From positions 2,631,001 through 2,695,000 of the forward strand of contig NZ_CP160035.1 of NCBI RefSeq assembly GCF_040703125.1: a DNA stretch of 64,000 nucleotides, in the 5' to 3' direction. The notes beneath the pieces were generated by a model. The model made no database searches and was not told where the DNA came from. It saw nothing but the letters and a program-made list of their open reading frames with translations. The position numbers were made by a program, and so were the translations under genes. Below, piece by piece: positions 18,434-27,094 of this stretch; within the stretch, counting starts at the first letter, position 1, and each line of letters opens with the position of its first letter. The stretch is from Flavobacterium ovatum (GTDB taxonomy: Bacteria; Bacteroidota; Bacteroidia; Flavobacteriales; Flavobacteriaceae).

Positions 18434-18470
18434 AACAAAAAAAACGCACCTAAAATTAGTATGCGTTTCT
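18434..18470 (-). terminator. Terminator after the DUF6952 gene
   Basis: On the minus strand AAACGCA pairs with TGCGTTT across a 13-nt loop, followed by an 8-T run. It lies 27 nt after the stop of the small gene at 18497 and separates it from tpx. Confidence 0.7.
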
Positions 18471-18496
18471 TTTGAAAAAACAATATAGGGTTTTAT

Positions 18497-18754
18497 TTAT
18501 TTGTCGATAGAACCCATAACGCGCTTCATAAATGTGTTTAAAGCTTCTTTTTTATCAGTTCCGTTTTTGACTAATTTTTGTACTTCTAAGGCACCATACA
18601 TATTAGAAATCAACTCGCCAATTACATCTAGTTCTTCATCTTTCAACGAACTAATTTCGGTCATAGCTTCTAAGACTTCAATTGTTTCAATGATGTAATC
18701 TTGGTCGTTTTCTTCAATAAATTGGGTAAGATGTTTTATTACAGGGAGTTTCAT
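18497..18754 (-). CDS. DUF6952-like small flavobacterial protein
   Basis: This 85-residue acidic protein is all-helical by appearance (VIKHLTQFIEENDQDYIIETIEVLEAMTE split by a short turn), with a C-terminal basic tail KRVMGSIDK. No cysteines, signal or TM segment are seen. It resembles a conserved small flavobacterial protein (DUF6952) that lies next to thioredoxin and peroxiredoxin genes, as here. The neighbourhood hints at a thiol-redox role, but the protein has no redox residues. The function is unknown. Confidence 0.7.
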   Translation of the reverse strand: MKLPVIKHLTQFIEENDQDYIIETIEVLEAMTEISSLKDEELDVIGELISNMYGALEVQKLVKNGTDKKEALNTFMKRVMGSIDK

Positions 18755-18785
18755 CGTTGTTTATGATTTGGGAATGTTTAATTTA

Positions 18786-18867
18786 GGATTAACGATTTTT
18801 GATTGATAACAAATTGGAATAATTTAAAATGGTTTGCTTTTAAATCAAAAATCATCATTCGTTAATC
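18786..18867. other. Inverted repeats between thioredoxin and DUF6952 genes
   Basis: GATTAACGA (18786-18794) and TCGTTAATC (18859-18867), plus inner TTTTTGATT/AATCAAAAA, form an interrupted AT-rich hairpin across the 129-nt gap. It may be an mRNA-stabilising or weak termination structure. No -7 box was found in the gap, so the two genes may be co-transcribed. Confidence 0.4.
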
Positions 18868-18883
18868 TGCAATCAACAATCAT

Positions 18884-19192
18884 TTAAATAATCTCGTTTA
18901 CCAATTCAATCAAAACCTCTTGTTTGTTAGTTTGGGTTTCGTTTACTAATTTTCCGTTTACGAAAGTTGCGAAAGTAGGCAAGTTGCTTACATTGGCTAA
19001 TTTTCTTGATTCAGGAAAGTTTTCAGCATCTACTAAAGCAAAAGTAATTGCTTCGTTTTCTGTAGCTAGTTTTTTAAATTTTGGTTTCATTATGCGGCAG
19101 TTACCGCACCATGAAGCTGAAAATTGAACTACTACTTTATTGTTTTCAGCCACTAAGTTGGCTAATGTATCTTCGTTTAATTCTATTAACAT
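18884..19192 (-). CDS. Thioredoxin-like protein with WCGNC active site
   Basis: This thioredoxin-fold protein of about 102 residues has active site SWCGNCRIM (Cys29 and Cys32), a cis-Pro in NLPTFATF, and no signal peptide, so it is cytoplasmic. Asn replaces the usual Pro of WCGPC, a change expected to alter the redox potential. The ATG at 19192 is chosen; a TTG three codons upstream (19201) is the only alternative. It lies next to a 2-Cys peroxiredoxin and near Tpx, both of which need a reductant, so it may serve them (inference). Confidence 0.88.
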   Translation of the reverse strand: MLIELNEDTLANLVAENNKVVVQFSASWCGNCRIMKPKFKKLATENEAITFALVDAENFPESRKLANVSNLPTFATFVNGKLVNETQTNKQEVLIELVNEII

Positions 19193-19205
19193 ATTTTTCA
19201 ATTTT

Positions 19206-19271
19206 AAAAATCAATTGCAATTTCAAAAATCAATTATTGAATTTTGAAATTGCAATTGAAATTGATTTTTT
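19206..19271 (-). terminator. Long AT-rich hairpin between peroxiredoxin and thioredoxin genes
   Basis: AAAAATCAATTGCAATTTC (19206-19224) pairs with GAAATTGCAATT and ATTGATTTTT in the other half, leaving few unpaired bases. It starts right after the peroxiredoxin stop and ends 14 nt before the thioredoxin start. It may be a terminator or processing hairpin that lowers thioredoxin read-through. Confidence 0.5.
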
Positions 19272-19272
19272 A

Positions 19273-19911
19273 TTAGTTAGCGCTTAAGTATGCAGCTGTA
19301 CTAAGTCTGTCAGCAGACATTGCTTCTTTACCAGCTTCCCAGTTTGCAGGACATACTTCTCCTTTTTCTTGGATATGTGTGTAAGCATCGATCATACGGA
19401 TGTACTCGTTTACGTTACGACCTAATGGCATATCGTTTACACTTTCGTGGAAAATTTTTCCAGTTTCGTCAATTAAATAAGTAGCTCTATAAGTTACGTT
19501 TGATCCTTCAAGGATTACAGTGTCAGTTTCTTCATTGTACTCAGAAGATTCGATATCTAAAATATCTAAGATTGAAGATAAGTTACGGTTTGTATCTGCC
19601 AAGATTGGGTACGTTACTCCTTCGATTCCACCGTTGTTTTTTGCTGTGTTTAACCAAGCAAAGTGAACTTCGTTAGTATCACATGAAGCACCAATAACGA
19701 TTGTGTTTCTTTTATCAAATTCAGGTAAAGCAGCTTGAAAAGCGTGTAGTTCTGTTGGGCATACAAAAGTAAAATCTTTTGGGTACCAAAACAAAAGTAC
19801 TTTTTTGTTGTTTTTTGTCGCTTCTTCAAAGATGTTTATTTTTAAGTTGTCACCCATTTCTGAGATAGCGTCAACTGCAATACTTGGGAATTTTTTTCCT
19901 ACTAAAGACAT
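19273..19911 (-). CDS. Typical 2-Cys peroxiredoxin (AhpC/Prx family)
   Basis: This 212-residue peroxidase has peroxidatic Cys51 in DFTFVCPTELHAF and resolving Cys187 in GEVCPANWEAG. It reduces peroxides with thioredoxin or AhpF-type partners. The ATG at 19911 (MSLVGKKFPS) is chosen: the open frame reaches 19974, but that part overlaps a clear promoter. It is monocistronic or weakly linked to the downstream thioredoxin, with a hairpin between. No ahpF is nearby, so thioredoxin is the likely reductant. Confidence 0.95.
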   Translation of the reverse strand: MSLVGKKFPSIAVDAISEMGDNLKINIFEEATKNNKKVLLFWYPKDFTFVCPTELHAFQAALPEFDKRNTIVIGASCDTNEVHFAWLNTAKNNGGIEGVTYPILADTNRNLSSILDILDIESSEYNEETDTVILEGSNVTYRATYLIDETGKIFHESVNDMPLGRNVNEYIRMIDAYTHIQEKGEVCPANWEAGKEAMSADRLSTAAYLSAN

Positions 19912-19942
19912 AATATTATTTTTTATTATTAATTTCTGAGTG

Positions 19943-19974
19943 CAAAAATAAGGGATATCAGGAGTTAATAACAA
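19943..19974 (-). promoter_or_regulatory. Bacteroidetes sigma-type promoter of the peroxiredoxin gene
   Basis: The minus strand has TTG at 19974-19972 (-33 element), a 21-nt spacer, then TATTTTTG (19950-19943) matching TAnnTTTG, followed by C. It lies 32 nt upstream of the ATG and decides the start against the longer frame. Confidence 0.75.
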
Positions 19975-20132
19975 TCAATTGCAATTATATAAATTTATAT
20001 GTTGATAGATTTTGATTATCTAAAGACGAATTGGATTCTTATGTTGTTTGTTATCAGTTGATTTGTAATTGTTGTTGGTGTTTTGGGTTGGCGATAATTT
20101 GAATTTATTTCCTGATGTTTTGGTAGTGGGTT

Positions 20133-20250
20133 TTGCGTGAGGGGGAGGAATAAGCTACCGAAGTAGCATGGATCACCCGACAGCGTCCCTGAACAAGGGC
20201 TTATCAGCGGTTGCTAAAGGAGCCCTTTTTTAGGGATGGTGGCACGCCCA
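20133..20250 (+). repeat. Interspersed GCGTGAGGG...GGCACGCCC repeat, copy 1
   Basis: Begins GCGTGAGGG and ends GGCACGCCCAAAG, with a terminator-like hairpin inside (AAGGGCT 20195-20201 / AGCCCTT 20221-20227, then T-run). A second unit with the same ends is at 29815-29940. It is GC-richer than its surroundings. It lies between nhaC and the peroxiredoxin promoter and has no ORF. It is probably a genus-level intergenic repeat. Confidence 0.65.
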
Positions 20251-20265
20251 AAGGGTTGGAATTAT

Positions 20266-21729
20266 TTATTCTACGATTGGTTTTGGTGCTATTAACATTT
20301 TTATTTTGATTTGGAAGGCCGCAAAAATTAAAGTCGTGAAGGGACTCAGAATATTGAAAACGGCGTAGGGCAGATAATCTACTGTTGCTACGCCTAAAGT
20401 GCTAGATTGATAAGCGCCACAAGTGTTCCAAGGGATTAGTACAGAGGTAACGGTTCCTGCATCTTCGAGTGTTCGACTTAAGTTTTCGGGTGCTAGACCT
20501 TTTTTTTCATAGGCTTTGGCAAACATTTTTCCAGGAACTACAATTGATAGGTATTGGTCTGATGCTGTGATGTTTATAGCTAAACAACTTCCCACTGTTG
20601 AAGCAAATAAACCAAAGGTAGTATGTGCCATTTTTAATAAAGATTGACTGATTCGTGCTAATGCTCCGATGGCGTCCATGATTCCTCCAAAAACCATGGC
20701 GCAGATGATGAGCCAGATGGTGCCGAGCATTTTTTGCATTCCGCCAGAGGTAAACAAATCAGATAGGGTTTTGTTGCTGGTTGGTATAGTTACTTCGCGA
20801 GTTATGGCATTCATGACACCTTTGTAGCATGATTCAAAAGTCATTACTTTGACACCTGCAATTTGATTGAGGATTTGTGGTTGAAAGATAATTGCGAATA
20901 AAGCGGCTAATAATGTTCCGATTAAAAGAGCAATTAAAGGTTCTGTTTTTTTGATGATTAATCCAATTACAATTACGGGAACGACAAATAGCCAAAGTGA
21001 AACGGTAAATGTTTCATGTATGTCATTTAAAAGTGAACCAATATTTACATCTCCCTTACTTTCTACATTTAATCCCATTATGATGAAAATGATTAGGGTC
21101 AATAAGTAAGTAGGTATTGTTGTTAAGGTCATATAGCGAATATGTGTAAACAAATCCGTTCCAGCCATGGCAGGTGCTAAATTGGTGGTGTCTGACATGG
21201 GTGATAATTTATCCCCAAAATAAGCTCCTGAAATAACGGCACCAGCGACCATTCCTAAGTCAAACCCCAGTGCGCCACCCACACCAATAAGCGCAATACC
21301 AACGGTAGCACTCGTGGTCCAGGAACTTCCTGTGGCAATGGATATAATGGAGCAGATGATTAAAGTTGCGGGCAAAAAGATGGCCGGACTTAAAATTTGC
21401 AAGCCGTAATAAATCATAGTTGGGATAATACCGCTCACAAGCCATGTTCCTGCCAGAGCACCAACCATTAGTAGAATCAAGATGGCGCTGACGGTTGATT
21501 TAATGTTATTAGCCACTTCTTCCATCATTTTGTGGAAAGTCACCTTGTTAAAAAAACCAACAACAGCGGCTATTGCACCACCAAGTAATAAAACGAATTG
21601 ATTACTACCACTTAGCGCTTCATCACCAAAAACATATACATTATAGCCTAGTAAAATAACAATGGCAAGTACGGGAATTAATGCTTCTCCTATTGATAAC
21701 TCTTTATTTCTGTGAATTTTGGTTTCCAT
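20266..21729 (-). CDS. nhaC: NhaC-family Na+/H+ antiporter
   Basis: This 487-residue protein has about 11-12 TM segments and belongs to the NhaC/IT-superfamily antiporters, which exchange Na+ for H+ at the inner membrane. Family-typical stretches: the opening ELSIGEALIPVLAIVILLG, the re-entrant Gly/Ser-rich SIATGSSWTTSATVGIALIG, and SGAYFGDKLSPMSDTTNLA. A second half repeats the pattern, with VLIPWNTCGAYQSSTLGV. Some family members carry other substrates such as malate/lactate, so the ion specificity is inferred. It starts 31 nt after the GH3 gene and may be the last gene of that operon. Confidence 0.88.
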   Translation of the reverse strand: METKIHRNKELSIGEALIPVLAIVILLGYNVYVFGDEALSGSNQFVLLLGGAIAAVVGFFNKVTFHKMMEEVANNIKSTVSAILILLMVGALAGTWLVSGIIPTMIYYGLQILSPAIFLPATLIICSIISIATGSSWTTSATVGIALIGVGGALGFDLGMVAGAVISGAYFGDKLSPMSDTTNLAPAMAGTDLFTHIRYMTLTTIPTYLLTLIIFIIMGLNVESKGDVNIGSLLNDIHETFTVSLWLFVVPVIVIGLIIKKTEPLIALLIGTLLAALFAIIFQPQILNQIAGVKVMTFESCYKGVMNAITREVTIPTSNKTLSDLFTSGGMQKMLGTIWLIICAMVFGGIMDAIGALARISQSLLKMAHTTFGLFASTVGSCLAINITASDQYLSIVVPGKMFAKAYEKKGLAPENLSRTLEDAGTVTSVLIPWNTCGAYQSSTLGVATVDYLPYAVFNILSPFTTLIFAAFQIKIKMLIAPKPIVE

Positions 21730-21760
21730 AAGTAAATGTTGGTAGGATGTTAGTTTTAGT

Positions 21761-23347
21761 TTAGATGCCTTTTATTGCTACAGGTAAACTTCCTTGTGTG
21801 GCTGCGTTGTTTAAGAGTAATTGAGCTGCAGTTTCTTGGAACTCCTTAAAATCTTGGTAGACTTGAGTAATTCCTTTAGCCGACGCTAAATTAGGTATTA
21901 CCTGCAGAGCATACGGATTGCCAAAAAGATACAAGATACATTTTTTAGTTTCAAAAAGCTCCGATAATAGTTTCAAAATCCTGTCTTCGATCTCAAAGTT
22001 TTGCATGGGCTTTGCTTTGGGAACGAATAAAGCGATGATAATAGTTTCAATTCCATTAAAATTTTTACTATGTATTTCATTTGCATTTTCGATTGAAAAA
22101 CTTTTTGCTTTGATAGCGTCCGTTATCGTTTTTGAAAAAACATTTTCAGTGTTTTTATAAATACTTAGTACGGCTAGTTTTTCTTTTTTGGATGCATCCA
22201 ATGCTAATTGGTTGTTGTTACTATTTTTTATTGTTGTAATACTATTTTGTGCAATTCTAGTATTCAAAAGCGAAGCAGTTTTAAAATCTAGTTGACTGTC
22301 AATTTTTGATTTAGCATCCAATAAGCCTACTTTTTTCTTGCAATACATAATGCGATTATAACTCGCATCAATGCGTTCTAGAGAAGCGTTTTTAAGAATT
22401 TCTTGAATTCCTTCAGGAACGTTTTCAGCAAAACACAATACATCATTTCCTGCGTTGAAAGCTTCCCATTCTAGTTCTCCTTTTGTGTCATATAGTTTAG
22501 AAACGCTATGCATGTTTAATGCATCAGAAATAACTAATCCTTTGTATTGTAGTTTCTTGCGTAATAGATCTTGAATAATCGCTTTGGATAAAGTAGCAGA
22601 TGTGTTTTTGCCATCATTCAATGATGGAACCGCCAAATGACCAATCATAATCGAATCGACTTGGTGTTTGATTCCTTCAATAAAAGGGTACAATTCGTTA
22701 TCTAATAATTCGTCCAAACTTTCTTCGAGAATGGGCAATCCTAAGTGGGAGTCCACATTGGTATTTCCATGTCCTGGAAAGTGTTTTAAGCAACCCAGAA
22801 CGCCAACATCATTCATTCCGCGTAAATATTCGACGGCAAAATGAGCTACTTTTTCTTTGTTTTCACCAAATGAACGGTAGCCAATTACGGGATTATTGGG
22901 GTTGTTATTAATGTCTGCTAATGGAGCCAAATTATAATGAATTCCAGCCGATTTTAAGTCCAAACCAATTTGCTTTCCTACCTCGTAAACTAAATGTAAT
23001 TGACTTTCGGGCAAAGCTCCAAGTGTAATGGCGTACGGATATTGCGGTGTTTTTTCGACACGCATTGCCAAACCCCATTCAGCGTCAATACTCATTAGAA
23101 GTGGAGTAGAGGTGCATTTTTGGTAACGAACAATCAAGGACTTCAATCGCTCGTAACTATCATCATTGTACACAATAGGTTTCTTGCTTTCGTAATTGGT
23201 AGCCGCACTAGCACGAGAGTGAAAAAATGTCAACCCACCAATATGGTGTTCCCGAATTAATTTTTCAGTCGCTTGTATGTTTTCTTCGGTGTCATTAATG
23301 AATACCGCTGGGAAAAAAAATTGTCCTATTTTTTGTTCTAAAGTCAT
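21761..23347 (-). CDS. Glycoside hydrolase family 3, NagZ-like beta-N-acetylhexosaminidase
   Basis: This GH3 enzyme should remove GlcNAc from anhydromuropeptides in peptidoglycan recycling. The NagZ hallmark KHFPGHG (188-194), followed by DSH (199-201), carries the His/Asp dyad; the nucleophile Asp275 is in VISDALNM. No signal peptide is seen, consistent with a cytoplasmic NagZ. At 528 residues it is longer than E. coli NagZ (about 340); the extra C-terminal domain (about 350-528) is an alpha/beta domain of the two-domain GH3 kind. The gene sits behind an AmpG-like importer and a DigH-like hydrolase, which supports the recycling role. Confidence 0.88.
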   Translation of the reverse strand: MTLEQKIGQFFFPAVFINDTEENIQATEKLIREHHIGGLTFFHSRASAATNYESKKPIVYNDDSYERLKSLIVRYQKCTSTPLLMSIDAEWGLAMRVEKTPQYPYAITLGALPESQLHLVYEVGKQIGLDLKSAGIHYNLAPLADINNNPNNPVIGYRSFGENKEKVAHFAVEYLRGMNDVGVLGCLKHFPGHGNTNVDSHLGLPILEESLDELLDNELYPFIEGIKHQVDSIMIGHLAVPSLNDGKNTSATLSKAIIQDLLRKKLQYKGLVISDALNMHSVSKLYDTKGELEWEAFNAGNDVLCFAENVPEGIQEILKNASLERIDASYNRIMYCKKKVGLLDAKSKIDSQLDFKTASLLNTRIAQNSITTIKNSNNNQLALDASKKEKLAVLSIYKNTENVFSKTITDAIKAKSFSIENANEIHSKNFNGIETIIIALFVPKAKPMQNFEIEDRILKLLSELFETKKCILYLFGNPYALQVIPNLASAKGITQVYQDFKEFQETAAQLLLNNAATQGSLPVAIKGI

Positions 23348-23403
23348 TTTGTTTTACGCTAACCTCTATTTTTTACTTTCTTAATTTCACTATCAACCAA
23401 CAA

Positions 23404-24678
23404 CTATTTGCTCTCCTTAGTCTTCTTCCCGAAATCTTTCGGGTAAATCAAGAATCTCGATAAAATTAACCCTGGAATCGTAGCTAGAAATACCCAGATA
23501 AAGAAGTTTCCGTACCCAAGGTATTCTTGGATAAATCCGCTTAACATTCCCGGAAGCATCATTCCTAATGCCATAAAACCTGTTGCAATAGAGTAGTGGG
23601 AGGTTTTTGATTCACCATCAGCCACGTAAATCAAATACATCATAAAAGCGGCAAAACCAAAGCCGTAACCAAATTGCTCAGCAATCACCGTTGCATAAAT
23701 ATAATAGACAGAGGCAGGGTGGAAGTGTGCTAATAAAACAAACCCAATAATAGGTAAGTGCATTGCTAAAATCATTGGCAACATCCATTTTCCAAGACCG
23801 TCTTTAGAAATAGCAATCCCGCCTAAAATCCCGCCGACAGTTAAAGCTAGTACTCCAAAAGTCCCGTATATAATCCCCACATCCTGAGTTGTTAATCCTA
23901 GCCCACCTACAGTAATATCATCAATCAAAAAAGGCGTTAGCATTTTCAATAATTGTGATTCTCCCAAGCGGAAAAGCAAGATAAAGGCAAGGATAATTCC
24001 AATTTGTTTCTTTTGAAAAAAACTAGCGAAAACGACAAAGAAATTCTTTTTAGAATCCGAATAGGAAGCTTCAGAAGTATTAGCTACTTCCGTTTTTGGG
24101 GTTGAAAAGTAGTTGTAAATCGTCAAAATTGCCATTAGCAATCCTACGATGATCATCGTGTAAGACCATGCTTTTTGTTTATCACCATATTCTTGTTCGA
24201 GATAACCACCAATGATGACAATTAATCCATTTCCTGTAAGCATAGAAAGCCTGTAGAAAGTGCTTCTAATTCCAAGAAAAAAAGATTGTTCGTCTTTCTC
24301 CAAAGCAATCATATAAAAACCGTCACTGGCTACGTCATTCGAAGCAGAAGCAAAAGCCGCCATCCAAAAGAAAGCCAAGCTAATCATAAAGAAATTGTTC
24401 ATCGGAATCGTAAATCCAACAATCAAAAAAGCAATAGAAATTAACAATTGCATAGCAATAAACCATTTTCTTTTGGTCGAATACAAGTCAATAAACGGAC
24501 TCCACAAAGGTTTTATTACCCAAGGTAAGTATAATAAACTGGTGTAAATACCAATATCTTCATTGCTGATTCCGAGGTTCTTATACATGATTACCGAAAC
24601 TGAAATAATAATAGCATAAGGAAGTCCCGAAGCAAAGTTTAGGACAGGTATCCAATACCAAGGTTTGTTATTCTTCAT
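23404..24678 (-). CDS. MFS permease, AmpG-like (muropeptide importer)
   Basis: This 424-residue, 12-TM major facilitator protein is related to AmpG, which imports GlcNAc-anhydroMurNAc peptides. The opening is PWYWIPVLNFASGLPYAI (family-typical 'LGFSSGLP' region), then SLLYLPWVIKPLWSPFID (the 'W-x-K-x-xW-P-D' AmpG motif) and ASNDVASDGFYMIAL ('DIAxDA' region). It overlaps the DigH-like gene by 11 nt and is followed 56 nt later by the NagZ-like gene. The context fits murein recycling; the substrate is inferred. Confidence 0.85.
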   Translation of the reverse strand: MKNNKPWYWIPVLNFASGLPYAIIISVSVIMYKNLGISNEDIGIYTSLLYLPWVIKPLWSPFIDLYSTKRKWFIAMQLLISIAFLIVGFTIPMNNFFMISLAFFWMAAFASASNDVASDGFYMIALEKDEQSFFLGIRSTFYRLSMLTGNGLIVIIGGYLEQEYGDKQKAWSYTMIIVGLLMAILTIYNYFSTPKTEVANTSEASYSDSKKNFFVVFASFFQKKQIGIILAFILLFRLGESQLLKMLTPFLIDDITVGGLGLTTQDVGIIYGTFGVLALTVGGILGGIAISKDGLGKWMLPMILAMHLPIIGFVLLAHFHPASVYYIYATVIAEQFGYGFGFAAFMMYLIYVADGESKTSHYSIATGFMALGMMLPGMLSGFIQEYLGYGNFFIWVFLATIPGLILSRFLIYPKDFGKKTKESK

Positions 24679-26248
24679 CTGGTGTAATTTGGTTTAGAAT
24701 TATTTTAGAATTTTTTGATATAGAAACTAAAGTAGCTTCACTTTCGTTGCCATAGTAATCTATGTAGGATATAGCACAACTGTTGTGTCTTTCTAAATAC
24801 GTTTTTGGTAAACTAATACCTATAGAGCCTTTTTTTTCTGTTATCGCAATTTTGTCAATGATATTTGCAGGATTAGAAACGTCAATTTTGGTAAAGTTTT
24901 TCGTTCCATAAACCACCACATATCTTATTTTATCTACTTCTGGGAATTTTAAAATAACATCTGCAATTTCGTTATCTGTAGTAATATCCCAAACTACAGG
25001 ACAGTCTTCGACTTTATATCTAAATCCAGGAACAACATTGGGTAAAGCAGGGTATTTGTACTGATTTTGGGCTAAAATATCCGTAACCGCTTTATTAGTA
25101 TTGTTCAAAAACCATTTGGCACTAAAAAAACCGTTTCCTTGAATGTTTTTGTAGGTTCTGTTTAAGTCAATTTGATTTGGAATTTCAAACGGATTAGTCC
25201 ATTTTTTATCAGAATCGGTATTGATTTTATACGAGCTATTTCCTATATAGACTGCAGCGTTTCCGTTGGAGTTTTCAGACCACCATTTTAGTAATTTAGA
25301 ATATGAAGCTGTTTTATGCTCAATGCTCCAATATAATTGGGGTAAAATATAATCTACCCATTTGTACTCCATCCAAGCTAATGGATCTGCAAATAAGTCA
25401 TCGTAATTGGTTTGTCCTGATTGTGTATCGGAACCTTTTGGATCTACCGATTTATTGCGCCAAACTCCAAAAGGACTGATTCCAAATTGCACCCAAGGTT
25501 TGATTTTCTTAATGGCATAGTTGGTGCATTTTACGAAATTGTTGGTATTCATACGTCTCCAGTCTGAAAGAGATAAACCATTTCCGTATTTTTTATAGGA
25601 AGCGGTGTCGTTAAAATCTTGTCCAGATATTTTGTAAGGGTAAAAATAATCATCAAAATGCACCGCATCAATATCGTAGTTTTTTACCACTTCTTCCACC
25701 ACAGCCACAAGGTGACTTTGAACTTCAGGCAAGCCAGGGTTATAGTAGTATTTTTCGCCGTACTTAATCATCCATTCAGGATGTTTAATCATGTCGTGAG
25801 TGGGGCTTAATGTCTCTTTTCTTAAGTCAAATGTCGCTCTAAAAGGATTGAACCAAGCATGAAATTCAAAGCCTCTTTGGTGAGCTTGCTGAATCATCCA
25901 TTCTAACGGATCGTAGTAAGGATCTGGTGCTTTGCCTTCTTTCCCCGTTAAATAACGAGACCATGGCGCTAATTTTGAAGCATAAAAAGCATCGCCCACA
26001 CTCCTAATCTGAACAATAACCACATTGTAATTTAGCTTTTTATAAGTATTTAAAATCTCAATATAGTCAGTTTTTTGTTTTTCAACCGCATCAGTACTGG
26101 TTTTGGGCCAGTCAATATTAACAACGGTAGCAATCCATACGGCTCTAAATTCGTTTTTGGGATGCGTAGGATTCGCTTGTGCTTGAGTCACTGAAAAAAG
26201 AGCTGTAAAAAAGAAAAAAAGTAAAGCTATTGAAAAGTTATGCGTCAT
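24668..26248 (-). CDS. Glycosyl-hydrolase-like 10 (DUF187/DigH-like) peptidoglycan glycan hydrolase
   Basis: This secreted or periplasmic hydrolase has the GHL10/FenI-DUF187 fold. E. coli DigH of this family cuts peptide-free peptidoglycan glycan. The ATG at 26248 gives a good signal peptide (MTHNFSIALLFFFFTALFS), so it is preferred over a TTG at 26275. Family motifs: NEFRAVWIATV, VVIVQIRSVGDAFY, FHAWFNPFRA, DAVHFDDYFYPY, FGISPFGVWRN and DYILPQLYW. A C-terminal domain of about 120 residues looks like a fibronectin/Ig-type beta domain. It is the first gene of the digH-ampG-nagZ-nhaC run. The polysaccharide target is inferred from family and context. Confidence 0.85.
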   Translation of the reverse strand: MTHNFSIALLFFFFTALFSVTQAQANPTHPKNEFRAVWIATVVNIDWPKTSTDAVEKQKTDYIEILNTYKKLNYNVVIVQIRSVGDAFYASKLAPWSRYLTGKEGKAPDPYYDPLEWMIQQAHQRGFEFHAWFNPFRATFDLRKETLSPTHDMIKHPEWMIKYGEKYYYNPGLPEVQSHLVAVVEEVVKNYDIDAVHFDDYFYPYKISGQDFNDTASYKKYGNGLSLSDWRRMNTNNFVKCTNYAIKKIKPWVQFGISPFGVWRNKSVDPKGSDTQSGQTNYDDLFADPLAWMEYKWVDYILPQLYWSIEHKTASYSKLLKWWSENSNGNAAVYIGNSSYKINTDSDKKWTNPFEIPNQIDLNRTYKNIQGNGFFSAKWFLNNTNKAVTDILAQNQYKYPALPNVVPGFRYKVEDCPVVWDITTDNEIADVILKFPEVDKIRYVVVYGTKNFTKIDVSNPANIIDKIAITEKKGSIGISLPKTYLERHNSCAISYIDYYGNESEATLVSISKNSKIILNQITPDEE

Positions 26249-26423
26249 TTTTGGGTTGTTTTTTATCAAAATCAAAAATAGTTTTTTTAGTGTAGTTTAT
26301 GAGGCAAAAAAGAAATATTATTCTCGAAATAAATACACGCAATATCTTTGCCAAAAATGGGAATCCGAAATTGATTTTTAAAGAATTATTTTCTGCTCCC
26401 AAAACTTCCTGTCGTCGGGACAC

Positions 26424-27030
26424 ATTTTTACAAATAGCCCTTCCTTAGTATTGCTGTTTTGAAATATTTTAACCCAATCTATAGTGTTGTAGTACGGTAT
26501 TTCTTTTACTTTTAGAGTCTATCCATGCTCCAAGTCTAACAAAGCTTAAAAGGTACCGTTTTTGTTTTTTTTTTGATGTATTGGTTTTTGTTTCATTATT
26601 TTGTCTTCCAAACGTTCTATTTGATATTTTAAAAATGCTTCTTCTTCTTTTGTAATCCAACTGCCAGAAATTGTTTCCAACTCTTGGTGCTTTATTTAGT
26701 TTATAGCTCATTATTGTTTGTGCAGCTCGAGACTTAGGAAGTAAATCATGTTTTCGGAGCTTCAAGTAATTCAGCCATAGCTAAATAAATTGCGCTTGAC
26801 ATACAAATAACACGAAGTTTACCTGTAATAACTCCAGAGGAATCGCTACTTCTCGCTTTCGAAAGCAGTAATACGGCATGTGTTTTTTTTTTAAGTGATG
26901 TTCGGAAGGAAGGACAGTTTTTAAAACGTATAAGAAATATAAGTGGATATAAGTTTTGGTTCCGCAGAGATTCACAAAATTTAAAGAATAAATTCAGCCA
27001 ACCCAAGGTATTGTATTGAAAATCTTATTT
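26424..27030 (-). pseudogene. Degenerate coding remnants (possible SDR tail and unknown ORF)
   Basis: About 600 bp with no intact gene, but minus-strand fragments read like protein. Near 26830 one frame gives RSSDSSGVITGKL, similar to the end of some short-chain dehydrogenase proteins. Around 26590-26690 another frame gives WITKEEAFLKYQIERLEDK, with a stop closely upstream and no start. The open frames at 26469-26765 and 26746-27006 mix such pieces with non-protein-like sequence. It is best read as decayed genes with frameshifts; identities are guesses. Confidence 0.35.
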
Positions 27031-27034
27031 AAAA

Positions 27035-27071
27035 AAAAGCACCTCACTTTTTAAAAAAATGAGGTGCTTTT
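27035..27071 (-). terminator. Terminator of the DUF4382 lipoprotein gene
   Basis: AAAAGCACCTCA (27035-27046) pairs with TGAGGTGCTTTT (27060-27071), a 12-bp perfect stem followed on the minus strand by a T-run. It lies 24 nt after the stop at 27095. Confidence 0.85.
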
Positions 27072-27094
27072 GATAACCTTACTGTATTGTCTTT

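Noticed and set aside
18434..18470. Riboswitch or attenuator for tpx
   Set aside because: The hairpin lies upstream of tpx but after the previous gene and has a T-run; a plain terminator explains it.
19912..19974. Longer N-terminus for the peroxiredoxin
   Set aside because: The extra codons lie in and over the TTG...TATTTTTG promoter; MSLVGKKFPS is the family start.
26469..27006. Two overlapping minus-strand ORFs as intact genes
   Set aside because: Composition switches within the frames and family-like pieces lie in different frames, which points to decay.
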